Made by a program: the position numbers and the translations under genes
Part shown: positions 10,812-19,325 of the stretch, piece by piece
Layout: every line of letters starts with the position of its first letter
Numbering within the stretch: the stretch's first letter is position 1
The notes under the pieces: generated by a model
Databases searched by the model: none
What the model saw: only the letters and a program-made list of their open reading frames with translations
Told to the model about the DNA's origin: nothing
DNA from: Streptomyces sp. NBC_01232
GTDB lineage: Bacteria; Actinomycetota; Actinomycetes; Streptomycetales; Streptomycetaceae
Direction: 5' to 3'
DNA length: 64,000 nucleotides
Assembly (NCBI RefSeq): GCF_035989885.1
Contig: NZ_CP108518.1
Coordinates: forward strand, 5,757,001-5,821,000

Positions 10812-12323
10812 GTGAGCACCTACACCGAACTGATGTCGTACGAGGACGCTCTCGCCTCGTACGACCCCGTCATGGGCCTGGAGGTCCATGTCGAGCTCGG
10901 CACCAAGACCAAGATGTTCTGCGGCTGTTCCACCGAGCTGGGCGCCGAGCCCAACTCGCAGACCTGCCCGACCTGCCTCGGTCTGCCCGGCTCCCTGCCG
11001 GTCGTCAACGCGATCGGCGTCGAGTCGGCCATCAAGATCGGCCTCGCGCTGAACTGCGAGATCGCCGAGTGGTGCCGCTTCGCCCGGAAGAACTACTTCT
11101 ATCCGGACATGCCGAAGAACTTCCAGACCTCCCAGTACGACGAGCCCATCGCCTTCAACGGCTTCCTGGACGTCCAGCTGGAGGACGGCGAGATCTTCCG
11201 CGTGGAGATCGAGCGCGCCCACATGGAGGAGGACACCGGCAAGTCGCTGCACGTCGGCGGCGCCACCGGCCGTATCCACGGCGCGTCCCACTCCCTGCTG
11301 GACTACAACCGCGCCGGCATCCCGCTCATCGAGATCGTCACCAAGCCCATCGAGGGCGCGGGCGAGCGGGCACCCGAGGTCGCCAAGGCGTACGTCGCCG
11401 AGCTGCGCGAGGTCATCAAGGCGCTCGGCGTCTCCGAGGCCCGCATGGACAAGGGCCAGATGCGCTGCGACGTGAACCTGTCGCTGCGCCCGACCCCGGA
11501 GTCCGAGTTCGGCACCCGCTCGGAGACCAAGAACGTCAACTCCCTGCGTTCCGTCGAGCGCGCGGCCCGCTTCGAGATCCAGCGCCACGCGGCGGTGCTC
11601 TCGTCGGGCGGTTCGATCGTGCAGGAGACCCGGCACTTCCACGAGGAGGACGGCTCCACCACGGCCGGCCGCATCAAGGACAACGCCGAGGACTACCGCT
11701 ACTTCCCGGAGCCCGACCTGGTCCCCGTCGCCCCGGCCCGCGGCTGGGTCGAGGAGCTGCGCGGCGGTCTGCCCGAGATGCCGCGCGTGCGCCGCAACCG
11801 GCTCCGCGAGGAGTGGGACGTCACCGAGCACGACATGCAGTCGATCCTCAACGCGGGCGCGGTGGACTCCATCGTCGCCACGATCGAGGCGGGTGCCGAC
11901 TCGGCCGCCGCACGCAAGTGGTGGATGGGCGAGCTGGCCCGCAACGCCAACGAGCAGGGCGTCGTCGTCGACGAGCTGCCGATCACCCCGGTGCAGGTGG
12001 CCCGGGTCGCGGCCCTGGTCGCCGACGGCTCGCTCAACGACAAGCTGGCCCGCAAGGTCCTCGAAGGCGTCCTCGCGGGTGAGGGCACCCCGGACGAGGT
12101 CGTCGAGAAGCGCGGCCTGAAGGTCGTCTCGGACGAGGGCGCGCTGGGCGCGGCCGTGGACGAGGCCATCGCGGGCAACGCGGCCATCGCGGACAAGATC
12201 CGCGGCGGCAAGATCGCTGCCGTCGGCGCCCTGGTCGGAGCGGTCATGAAGACCACCCGCGGCCAGGCGGACGCGGCGCGCGTCAAGGAGCTCATCCTGG
12301 AGCGTCTGGGCGTCTCCGAGTAA
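10812..12323 (+). CDS. gatB: Asp/Glu-tRNA amidotransferase subunit GatB
   Basis: A 503-residue GatB that binds misacylated tRNA, phosphorylates the side chain and adds ammonia from GatA. Visible features: [19 protein letters not shown] near the start, [43 protein letters not shown], and the C-terminal YqeY-like tail domain ending [12 protein letters not shown]. The GTG at 10812 follows GAGAGGGA with about 10 nt spacing and gives the family N-terminus. The long open frame upstream overlaps the small protein and is ignored. It is the last gene of the operon before a strong hairpin. Confidence 0.97.
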   Translation: MSTYTELMSYEDALASYDPVMGLEVHVELGTKTKMFCGCSTELGAEPNSQTCPTCLGLPGSLPVVNAIGVESAIKIGLALNCEIAEWCRFARKNYFYPDMPKNFQTSQYDEPIAFNGFLDVQLEDGEIFRVEIERAHMEEDTGKSLHVGGATGRIHGASHSLLDYNRAGIPLIEIVTKPIEGAGERAPEVAKAYVAELREVIKALGVSEARMDKGQMRCDVNLSLRPTPESEFGTRSETKNVNSLRSVERAARFEIQRHAAVLSSGGSIVQETRHFHEEDGSTTAGRIKDNAEDYRYFPEPDLVPVAPARGWVEELRGGLPEMPRVRRNRLREEWDVTEHDMQSILNAGAVDSIVATIEAGADSAAARKWWMGELARNANEQGVVVDELPITPVQVARVAALVADGSLNDKLARKVLEGVLAGEGTPDEVVEKRGLKVVSDEGALGAAVDEAIAGNAAIADKIRGGKIAAVGALVGAVMKTTRGQADAARVKELILERLGVSE

Positions 12324-12336
12324 ACCCTGCGTACGT

Positions 12337-12376
12337 ACGACGGCCCCGCACCGGAATCCCGGTGCGGGGCCGTCGT
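12337..12376. terminator. terminator hairpin after gatB
   Basis: A perfect 18-bp stem (12337-12354 with 12359-12376) and 4-nt loop AATC begins 13 nt after the gatB stop. There is no U-tract. It lies between gatB and the opposite-strand kinase gene, so it could stop transcription from both sides. Confidence 0.85.
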
Positions 12377-12469
12377 CGTCCGGCTCGTCGTGCATGCACA
12401 CCCTGTGCACAGGGCGCCCTTCGCGACGCAGGTCCGCCGGAGCCCGCCGAGCGGTGGGCCGCTTCGGCG

Positions 12470-14371
12470 TCAGCGTCGCAGGGTGGGGCTCGCGAGGACG
12501 ACGTATCCGTCCTTGAGGCCGCAGGTGTCCTCCACCCGGATACGCAGCCGCAGGGCACCCTTGACCTCCACCGTCCTGGGGACCGGCTTGCCCAGCGTGA
12601 CCTCCTCGTTGAAGAGGGCGGGCTGGTCGTCGATGGAGACGGAGATGCGGCCCCGTTCCACGGGCGAGTTGTCGGCGATCCCGGCGGTGAAGTCCAGGTG
12701 GGTCCAGGCCCGGTTGAGGTTGAACTCGGCGTACGAGGTCTGCGAGCAGTCCGCGACGAACGAGGTGCCGTACGACTTGGTGTTCAGCGTGGCGGCGGTC
12801 ACCCGCAGGCCGTTGAGCCCGTTGATGGGCTGCAGGTTCGTCAGGTCCACCACGTCGCTCTCGGGCGCGGTACCGGGCTCGCTCGCCTTCGGGCTGCCCG
12901 ACGCGTCGGCCCCGCCGCCCGGCGACTTCGACGGGGTGCCGCGCGAGTCGGAGGCGGAGGCCGAGGGCTGGGCGGGCGGCGCGCTGGTGGCGCCCGCGCC
13001 GCTCGGTGTGGAGCCGCCCGCCCGGACGCCCTTGTCCCCGTCCTTGTCGCCCAGCAGCTGTACGCCGGCCACCGCGAGCGCGGCCAGTACCACCACGCCG
13101 GCCACCGAGCCGAGGATCAGGCCGGTCCGCCGCTTCTTCTTCGGGCGCACGGGCTCCGGGGCGGGGGCCGGGCTCAGGTTGTACGTGGGGCCGTACCCGG
13201 CGGGCACCGCCGGCTCCGGCTCCGGCTGCGGAACCGGGACGGGGACGGGGGCAGGAACGGGGGCCGGGGCGGGCGCCGTGGGCTCCGGCGCGGTGACCGG
13301 CTCCGACTGCACGGGCTGCACGGGCTGCACGGGCTGCGCGGCCGGGGCGTACGCGGGCGGAGCCGCCACCGGCGCAGCCGCGGGCGGCGGCGTGAACGGC
13401 TGCGGCGGCACCACCGGCGGCGGCGGGGCGGCCGGCCTCGGCGGAGCCGCGGGGGCGGCCTGCTGCGAGGTCGCCGTGGTCGTGGAGACCACCGCGTGGC
13501 GGACGTCCTTCATCCAGCCGGCCAGGCTCACCGGCCGCTTCCCCGGATCGGCCGCGTAGATCGAGGTGATCCGCGCCCGCTGCTCGGAGTCCAGCACGGC
13601 GATCTGCGGCAGCCCGGTCAGCGCCTGCGCGAGCTGCTCCGGCGTTGCGGGCGGGGACTGCCCGCTCAGCAGGAAGTACGCGATCGCCCCGAAGGCGTAC
13701 CGGTCCGTCCCCGGTGTCCGCTTGCCGTCGAAGACCTCGGGCGCCGCGTAGCCCGGCGTGAACCAGACCTCGGCCGTCTGGTGGTCGGCGGTCAGCTTGC
13801 TGAGGCCGAAGTCCACCAGGGTGGCCTGCCCGTGCGCGTCGACCATCACATTGCCGGGGGAGAGGTCGCCGTGGATGACCTGGCGCCCGGACGGGGTGGC
13901 CTTCCCCGAGTGCAGCCAGTCCAGTACGTCGGCCAGCTGCTCCAGCGTGCGCATCACCTCACGCCGCTCGGCGGCGGTGGCCAGCGTCCGCTCGGCCCGC
14001 CAGTCCCGCAGGTCGAGCCCGTCGACGTGGTTCATGACGAGGACGAGCGCCCGCCCGGTCAGCGTCGAGGACTCCCCGGGCCGGTGGATCGGAGGGCCCT
14101 CGAAGTGCTCCCGCACGCCCACGACACCCGGCCGGTGGACGAACCGCAGCAGCTCGGCCTGCTCGTTCCACTTCTGGCTGATCCGGTCGAAGATGTCCGG
14201 CGTGATGGTCGTCTTGGAGTCGAGCACCTTGACGACCACGGGCTCGGATCCGCCCGCGAGTTCGATCTCGGCCAGATACAGCACGGCTTCCCCGCCGCGC
14301 CCGATCGAGCGGAGCAGACGGTACCGGTCGGCCGCCGAATCCGGACCGATGTGCAGGTTCTGACTGGTCAA
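12470..14371 (-). CDS. membrane Ser/Thr protein kinase with extracellular NPCBM-like domain
   Basis: 633 residues from a TTG at 14371, preceded by GAGGTGGGGG at good spacing. ATG 14413 is an in-frame alternative. The kinase domain (about 15-270) has the glycine loop GRGGEAVLY, the Lys in PVVVKVLDSK, the catalytic loop HGDLSPGN, DFGLSKL and PGYAAPE. The catalytic loop has HGD rather than HRD, so this is a non-RD kinase. Then come a Pro/Ala/Val/Gln-rich linker, one membrane helix (LILGSVAGVVVLAALAVAGV) and an outer Ser/Gly/Pro-rich stalk. The C-terminal beta domain resembles NPCBM carbohydrate-binding modules. This is a receptor-like kinase that may sense a cell-wall or sugar ligand. The ligand is unknown. 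Confidence 0.88.
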   Translation of the reverse strand: MTSQNLHIGPDSAADRYRLLRSIGRGGEAVLYLAEIELAGGSEPVVVKVLDSKTTITPDIFDRISQKWNEQAELLRFVHRPGVVGVREHFEGPPIHRPGESSTLTGRALVLVMNHVDGLDLRDWRAERTLATAAERREVMRTLEQLADVLDWLHSGKATPSGRQVIHGDLSPGNVMVDAHGQATLVDFGLSKLTADHQTAEVWFTPGYAAPEVFDGKRTPGTDRYAFGAIAYFLLSGQSPPATPEQLAQALTGLPQIAVLDSEQRARITSIYAADPGKRPVSLAGWMKDVRHAVVSTTTATSQQAAPAAPPRPAAPPPPVVPPQPFTPPPAAAPVAAPPAYAPAAQPVQPVQPVQSEPVTAPEPTAPAPAPVPAPVPVPVPQPEPEPAVPAGYGPTYNLSPAPAPEPVRPKKKRRTGLILGSVAGVVVLAALAVAGVQLLGDKDGDKGVRAGGSTPSGAGATSAPPAQPSASASDSRGTPSKSPGGGADASGSPKASEPGTAPESDVVDLTNLQPINGLNGLRVTAATLNTKSYGTSFVADCSQTSYAEFNLNRAWTHLDFTAGIADNSPVERGRISVSIDDQPALFNEEVTLGKPVPRTVEVKGALRLRIRVEDTCGLKDGYVVLASPTLRR

Positions 14372-14616
14372 TGTCCCCCACCTCAAGCTGCATTGATAGA
14401 CCATCAGCTTCACGGGGGGAGGTGCGCGGGGTCAATCGGAATCGGCAATCCCCGTCGCCGTTCACCCTCTCGTAGGCGGGCCACCGGCTGCCGGACGGCG
14501 GTCTCCGGGGCCGACGTCGCCGCCGGCCCCGGATACGCCGCCGGGCGCCCGGCTCGCGGAACCGCCCGGTGGGCGGCATCCGTTCGCCGGACGCCCGGTC
14601 GAAGAGGAGGTTCCGG

Positions 14617-15228
14617 TCAGCCGGCTGCCGGCGCCGCCCCCGGAGCGGTGAAGAAGGCCAGCCGGGCCGGCTTGGCCGGGAGGTAGACCTCGGGCAGGTC
14701 GATCTCCGGGAGCACGACCTCCGGCCCGAGGACGAACCCGGTGCGTTCCATACGGGCGATGGCCTTGGTGTTGCGGGCGTCCGGCTCCACGACCACGCGG
14801 CGCGCGACGCCGTCGGAGAACACGAACCCGATGAACGCGGTCATCAGGAACCCGGTGAAGCCGGGCTCGGCCGCCCCCTCGGTCGGGCCGATCAGCAGGT
14901 GCACGCCGACGTCCCCGGGCTGGACCTCATAGCACTCGCTGACCCGGTCCTCGGCGCAGTCGTACGTCTGGAACAGCGCGACCTGCTCGCCGTCGCGGCC
15001 GACCATGTAGGCGTGGTGGGTGGTGCGGCGGTCGACGTCCTCGTAGATTTCCTGGACCAGTTCGCGGCTGGCCTCGCCCATGCCCCAGAAGCGGGCGCGC
15101 TCCTGCGTGACCCAGCTGTGGATCAGCGCGGAGTCGGCGGCCGGGTCGACAGGGGTGATGGTGATGGTGCCGAAGCCCTCGACGACCTGGGTGTGCACGG
15201 GCTGTCCGACGGAGGGGGCGGAGGTCAT
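14617..15228 (-). CDS. IucB/RhbD/MbtK-type siderophore N-acyltransferase (GNAT)
   Basis: 203 residues with the acyl-CoA acyltransferase fold of siderophore enzymes: SALIHSWVTQERARFWGM near the start, GDVGVHLLIGP, GFTGFLMTAFIGFVF and RVVVEPDARNTKAIARMERTGF. Known relatives acylate hydroxylysine or similar amines during hydroxamate siderophore synthesis. Its ATG overlaps the stop of the upstream acylase gene (ATGA), so the two are co-translated. They lie behind an iron box at 17440-17458 and so should be induced by iron starvation. No hydroxylase or NIS synthetase gene is nearby, so it may modify a siderophore made elsewhere. Confidence 0.85.
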   Translation of the reverse strand: MTSAPSVGQPVHTQVVEGFGTITITPVDPAADSALIHSWVTQERARFWGMGEASRELVQEIYEDVDRRTTHHAYMVGRDGEQVALFQTYDCAEDRVSECYEVQPGDVGVHLLIGPTEGAAEPGFTGFLMTAFIGFVFSDGVARRVVVEPDARNTKAIARMERTGFVLGPEVVLPEIDLPEVYLPAKPARLAFFTAPGAAPAAG

Positions 15229-17420
15229 ATCGATTCCTTGGTGAGACGGGTCCAGTCGGTGACGACGGGGACGAGTTCGCACTGTGCCCACAGGGGCAGC
15301 TGGTCGCGGTGGTGGGGGGAACCGGTGACGCCGTCCGCGCCCAGCGGGACCGCCCAGAGGCTGTCCTCGCGGCGGGCGAGGTCCCAGACGTAACGCGCCG
15401 CCGATGCGCGGGCGGTGAGGTCGGTGAAGCCGGGAACGGCGGAGGTGGCGTTCACGCAGTCGTGGTCCCCGCCGAGGCCGGGCCACTCCACGGGCTCCCG
15501 GTCGGGCACGGCCTGCCAGGGGGTGAGGCGGTGGACCTGCGACCAGGCGGTGTCGGGGGTGCCGGCCGCGGCCGTCTCCTCCAGCGCGGCCCGGACGTGC
15601 GCGGCACGGTCGAGACCGGGGACGAGGGAGGTGGTGAGCAGGCCTTCGAGGGCGTAGCCGATCCGCGGGACCAGGTACAGCCAGGGGTGGAAGACGGCCG
15701 GGCCGGTGGGAGCCCCCCACAGTCCTTCGAAGACGGGGTCGGCGGCGAAGCGGCGTACGGTCGCGCTGCGGAAGGCCGAGAAGACGGTGGCGTCGGTGCT
15801 GTCGGCCGCCATGTGCCGGTCCCAGGCGAGCAGCCGGGTGCGCAGGGCCTGCGCCGCCGGGGTCAGGTCCTCGAACCCGGGCAGCAGGGCGAGCAGCGAA
15901 GCCGCCGAGGCCAGGTGCGTGTCCCGGTGTACGTCGGCCATCGCCTTCGGGGACCAGTCCGCGGAGCCGCTGAGCAGCTCGCGGATGCGGTTGGCGCGGT
16001 GCGGGGGCGCGAACTCCACGCCGAGCGGGGAGGCGATCCCGCGCGCGTTCGCCATGACGGCGAAGCCCTGCACCGGCTCGACGGGGGTCGGGGCCCAGCC
16101 CTGCCAGTCGTGCTGCGGGTCCCAGGCGGGCACGGGGCGCAGCCGGTTGGTGCGGTGGCGCAGCGGCACGGCGCCCGCGACGCGGTGCAGCAGGCCGCCC
16201 TCGGTGTCGGCGGCGTGGACGACGTTGACCGGCTCGGCCCAGCGGTCGAAGGCGCGGTCGATGTCGGCGACGGTGCGGGCCCGCAGCAGCGCGGGAAGGG
16301 CCGCGAAGCCGAGGTCCAGGCGGACCCGGGGCGGGTAGCGCAGGGAGAGGGTCTGGGCGCTGCCGTCGGCGTGGCCCTCGACGTCGGCGTGCACGTCCGC
16401 CCCGAGGTCGCCGTCCGCGTGGATGATCACGGGGCCGCGGGGGGTCTCCAGGACCTCCACCTCGACGTCGTCGCCGTCGGCGACGGTGATGGTCTCGGTG
16501 TGGCGGGAGACGGGCTCCCAGACGCCGTCCGTACCGAGAGCCCGGACGGTGCCGTCGTCCTCCCGGCGCAACTGCTCGACGTACAGGTCCTGGTAGTCGG
16601 ACATCGCGTTGGTGATGGCCCAGGCGGCGGTCCCGGTGTGCCCGAAGTGGCCGAGGCCGGGGACGCCGGGGACGGCGAGGCCGATCACGTCGTATTCCGG
16701 GCAGGAGAGACGTATCTGCTGGTAGACGCCCGGGTCCTCGATGAACCGGTGCGGGTCGCCGGCGATGATCGCCGAGCCGGTGGTGGTGCGGTCGCCCGGG
16801 ACCAGCCAGCCGTTGCTGCCGGCGGTGCCGGGGCCGTCCGTGGCGAAGAGGGTGACCGCCTCGTCGCCGAGGGCGCGGGCGACGCGCTCGCGCCACAGCT
16901 TGGTGGCGAAGCCGGCGAACAGGATGTGCGTGGCGATCCAGATGGCGAGCGGGACCCACGGCTCCCAGGGGGTGGGGGCGAGGCCGGTGCGCGCGAAGCG
17001 TTCGTCGCGGGCGGCGCCGGCGGCGAGCCCCTCGTTGACCCCGTCCACGTAGGCGCGGACCCAGGCGGCGGTGGCGGGGTCGTCGGCCTCCATGGCCCCG
17101 TAGCAGCGGCGGGCCGTGTCGGCCAGCCGGGACTGGCGGGCGAAGCGGTCCCAGGTGACGGCGTCCCCACCGAGGAAGGAGGCGCTGGAACCCTCCGCGC
17201 GGTGCCGTTCGACCTCCAGCTGCCAGGCGCGGTCGTAGGCGGTCACGCGGCCCTGGGCGTGGACGAGCCGGAGTTCGTCGACAGCGCGCAGGTGGGGCAC
17301 GCCCCACTGGTCGCGGTAGACACCGTAGGATTCCGGGGTCTCCACAGGGGGCTCGCTCCGGTCCGTTGCGTACGACTGCGCGTCGCCGCTCTCGCTGCTG
17401 GCACTGCTCACGCTGCTCAC
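15225..17420 (-). CDS. penicillin-acylase-family Ntn hydrolase (peptidase S45), iron-regulated
   Basis: 731 residues. The S45 pattern is clear: an alpha-chain region (ESYGVYRDQWGVPHLRA ... QGRVTAYDRAWQLE), then G201-S202 in GTAGSNGWLVPG, where Ser202 would be the nucleophile exposed by self-cleavage. Further matches are MSDYQDLYVEQL, CVNATSAVPG and a HHRDQLPLWAQCELVPV tail. There is no signal peptide, so the enzyme is probably cytosolic, unlike the periplasmic siderophore acylase PvdQ of Pseudomonas, which is in the same family. The GTG start follows GGGGAAG. GTG 17411 is an alternative. Its promoter region holds an iron box, which suggests hydrolysis of an acyl or amide bond in a siderophore. 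The substrate is inferred, not shown. Confidence 0.87.
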   Translation of the reverse strand: MSSVSSASSESGDAQSYATDRSEPPVETPESYGVYRDQWGVPHLRAVDELRLVHAQGRVTAYDRAWQLEVERHRAEGSSASFLGGDAVTWDRFARQSRLADTARRCYGAMEADDPATAAWVRAYVDGVNEGLAAGAARDERFARTGLAPTPWEPWVPLAIWIATHILFAGFATKLWRERVARALGDEAVTLFATDGPGTAGSNGWLVPGDRTTTGSAIIAGDPHRFIEDPGVYQQIRLSCPEYDVIGLAVPGVPGLGHFGHTGTAAWAITNAMSDYQDLYVEQLRREDDGTVRALGTDGVWEPVSRHTETITVADGDDVEVEVLETPRGPVIIHADGDLGADVHADVEGHADGSAQTLSLRYPPRVRLDLGFAALPALLRARTVADIDRAFDRWAEPVNVVHAADTEGGLLHRVAGAVPLRHRTNRLRPVPAWDPQHDWQGWAPTPVEPVQGFAVMANARGIASPLGVEFAPPHRANRIRELLSGSADWSPKAMADVHRDTHLASAASLLALLPGFEDLTPAAQALRTRLLAWDRHMAADSTDATVFSAFRSATVRRFAADPVFEGLWGAPTGPAVFHPWLYLVPRIGYALEGLLTTSLVPGLDRAAHVRAALEETAAAGTPDTAWSQVHRLTPWQAVPDREPVEWPGLGGDHDCVNATSAVPGFTDLTARASAARYVWDLARREDSLWAVPLGADGVTGSPHHRDQLPLWAQCELVPVVTDWTRLTKESI

Positions 17421-17439
17421 ACTCTTCCCCGACGTGCGT

Positions 17440-17458
17440 TTAGGTTAGGCTGACCTAA
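17440..17458. promoter_or_regulatory. DmdR1/IdeR-type iron box
   Basis: TTAGGTTAGGCTGACCTAA matches the actinobacterial iron-box consensus TTAGGTTAGGCTAACCTAA at 18 of 19 positions. It lies between the divergent acylase gene (start 17420) and siderophore-interacting protein gene (start 17488). The iron-loaded repressor (DmdR1 in Streptomyces) should block both promoters. This single site is the strongest link between the two transcription units. Confidence 0.92.
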
Positions 17459-17487
17459 CTATAGGGGCGCTAGGGGAGGGGTTGGAC

Positions 17488-18222
17488 ATGGCGGTCGGCA
17501 AGGGCTGGGAGGGCGTGGTCCTCAAGCTCATGCGGGGCAAGGACTTCACGTTCACGGTGACGGGAGCGGAAGACCTCACAGGGAACTACCGCCGCGTGAG
17601 CTTCACGGACGGCGGGCTGCTGGCGGCCGCCGGTGAGTCACTGCATCCGACGATGTGGGTGCGCGTCTGGTTCCAGGGTGCGGGCAAGCCGCACCAGCGG
17701 GCGTACACCCTGGTGGACCCGGACCCCGAAGCGGGCACCTTCAGCTTCGAGTTCGCCCTGCACGACGGGGTCGCCAGTGCCTGGGCGCGCGACGCGAAGC
17801 CGGGCGACACGATAGACGCCACCGTCCAGGGAACCGGATTCACGGCCCCCGCGCCGGCCCCGGAGCGCCTGCTCGTCATCGGGGACCCGGCGTCCCTCCC
17901 GGCGATCAACTCGCTGCTGGACACGTACCCGCAGACCCCGGCGACCATCTGGTTCGAGACGCAGCACGACTCGGACGAGCAGTTGCCGATGCGGGTGGAG
18001 CAGGGCCGGCACGACATCCGCCGGGTGCGGCGCGACGGTACGGCCCTGGCCGACCGGGTGCGGGCCGAGCTTCCCGAGCTGGCCGGGGACCCGGAGTCGG
18101 CGTACGTCTGGCTGGCGTGCGACACGGCGACGACGCGCGCCCTGACGGCGTACCTGCGCAAGGACCTCGCACTGCCCAAGCACCGGGTGAACGCGCTGGG
18201 GTACTGGCGGCCGGCGGCCTGA
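17488..18222 (+). CDS. siderophore-interacting protein (FAD-dependent ferric-siderophore reductase)
   Basis: 244 residues with an N-terminal FAD-binding barrel (about 10-115, with GNYRRVSFTDGG and QRAYTLVDPDPEAG) and a C-terminal SIP domain (ERLLVIGDPASLPAINSLLD ... YVWLACDTATTRALTAYLRK ... HRVNALGYWRP). The family reduces Fe(III)-siderophores with NAD(P)H to release iron in the cytosol. ATG 17488 has GGAGGGG 7 nt upstream. A TTG at 17482 is in frame. The start is only 29 bp from the iron box, consistent with direct repression by iron. Confidence 0.93.
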   Translation: MAVGKGWEGVVLKLMRGKDFTFTVTGAEDLTGNYRRVSFTDGGLLAAAGESLHPTMWVRVWFQGAGKPHQRAYTLVDPDPEAGTFSFEFALHDGVASAWARDAKPGDTIDATVQGTGFTAPAPAPERLLVIGDPASLPAINSLLDTYPQTPATIWFETQHDSDEQLPMRVEQGRHDIRRVRRDGTALADRVRAELPELAGDPESAYVWLACDTATTRALTAYLRKDLALPKHRVNALGYWRPAA

Positions 18223-18224
18223 GG

Positions 18225-18304
18225 CCGAACCGGGAGCCCCCTTCCGCGGTCCGTCCGGCACCGCACGGTGCCGGACGGCCAGGAGAAGGGGGCCGCCGGT
18301 TCGG
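18225..18304. terminator. composite bidirectional terminator
   Basis: Three nested stems: CCGAACCGG (18225) with CCGGTTCGG (18296), GCCCCCTTC (18236) with GAAGGGGGC (18285), and a 13-bp inner stem at 18251-18263 with 18266-18278. It separates the siderophore-interacting protein gene from the convergent small secreted protein gene. Confidence 0.8.
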
Positions 18305-18341
18305 TACGTCGGCAGGCCGGTGGGTCCGGGCCCGGCTGCGG

Positions 18342-18614
18342 CTACTGGACGGACACCTTGCAGGCGCTCACCGCGGTTCCGTTGGTCACACCGCTCTTGG
18401 TGAGGCCGCTCACGCACTCCTCGTGCCCGCCGGAGTAGCCGACGGAACACGCCGTGCGGACCGCTTCCGGGGCCTCGCCGCCCTGTAGCTCCCGCTCGAC
18501 CTGGTTGATGCAGGCCGAGACGTCCGCGTGGGCGGCGGGGGCCGTGAAGGCCGCGCCACCGAGTACGAGGGCCAGGCCGCTGAGGACACCTGCGATACGG
18601 GTCGACGTGCGCAT
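18342..18614 (-). CDS. small secreted protein, 90 aa
   Basis: It begins MRTSTRIAGVLSGLALVLGG and has a Sec signal peptide with a likely AHA-DV cleavage near residue 31. The mature part is about 60 residues with four Cys (SACINQ, RTACSVGY, HEECVSG and SACKVSVQ), which fits a disulfide-bonded secreted peptide. ATG 18614 is chosen because the signal peptide starts there and AGGTG precedes it. I do not recognise the family. Role unknown. Confidence 0.78.
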   Translation of the reverse strand: MRTSTRIAGVLSGLALVLGGAAFTAPAAHADVSACINQVERELQGGEAPEAVRTACSVGYSGGHEECVSGLTKSGVTNGTAVSACKVSVQ

Positions 18615-18808
18615 GGACGCACCTGCTCTCCGGGATCGTCGCGCGGCCCGGGACCGGAAGGCGCCGGATCCGCGTGGGAACTGCGCCGGGCGCACGCGGC
18701 CGCCGTGCGGCCGCAGGGCCCGGGTCCCCGGACCGGACCGGCTCGGCAGGGAAATCCCCTCCTCCGTCCGACGCTAGAGCAGCCCTCCGCGACACGCACC
18801 CGCAGGAC

Positions 18809-19309
18809 CTACGCGCCGGTGGTGCCGTCGATCCCCTCGCGCAGGAAGTCGGCGTGGCCGTTGTGACGGGCGTACTCGTGGATGAGGTGGAGCATCACCA
18901 GGCGCAGCGAGGCCTCCTCCTGCCAGCTCGGCACGTACGCCGTCACGTCCAGCGACCCGGCGGCTGCCTCGATGCGGCGGGCGTGCCCGACCTCCTCCTC
19001 CCAGGCGGTGAACGCCTCGGCCCGGGTGGCCCCCGAGGCGTCGTAGGCGGCCTGGAAGTCGTGGGTGTCCGACCACCGGTGGGGCAGGTCCTCGCCGCCC
19101 AGGACGCGGCGGAACCAGTGCCTCTCGACCTCGGCCATGTGCCGGACCAGCCCCAGCAGGGACAGCGTGGACGGTGGCATCGACGCGCGGCGCAGCTGCT
19201 CGTCGGTGAGCCCCTCGCACTTCAGGGCCAGGGTGGCCCGGTGGTAGTCGAGGAAGGTCCGGAGGGTCTCGCGTTCGTCGCCGGTCAGGGGCGGGCTGAT
19301 GCGTTCCAT
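18809..19309 (-). CDS. DinB/DUF664-family protein
   Basis: 166 residues predicted to form the four-helix DinB/YfiT-like bundle. The likely metal-binding His positions are visible: H23 (LDYHRATL), H57 (GLVRHMAEVERHW) and a C-terminal His (IHEYARHNGHADFLRE). Family members are putative metal-dependent transferases, for example acting with mycothiol or bacillithiol, but most are uncharacterised. The gene is followed on the same strand by nothing close and preceded by a GNAT gene 16 bp upstream, so the two may be co-transcribed. Confidence 0.85.
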   Translation of the reverse strand: MERISPPLTGDERETLRTFLDYHRATLALKCEGLTDEQLRRASMPPSTLSLLGLVRHMAEVERHWFRRVLGGEDLPHRWSDTHDFQAAYDASGATRAEAFTAWEEEVGHARRIEAAAGSLDVTAYVPSWQEEASLRLVMLHLIHEYARHNGHADFLREGIDGTTGA

Positions 19310-19325
19310 GAGGCGATCCTGCCGC

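Noticed and set aside
15225..17420. Penicillin-acylase-family gene as a beta-lactam resistance or beta-lactam biosynthesis gene
   Set aside because: The iron box and siderophore-type neighbours point to iron metabolism. No beta-lactam gene is in the window.
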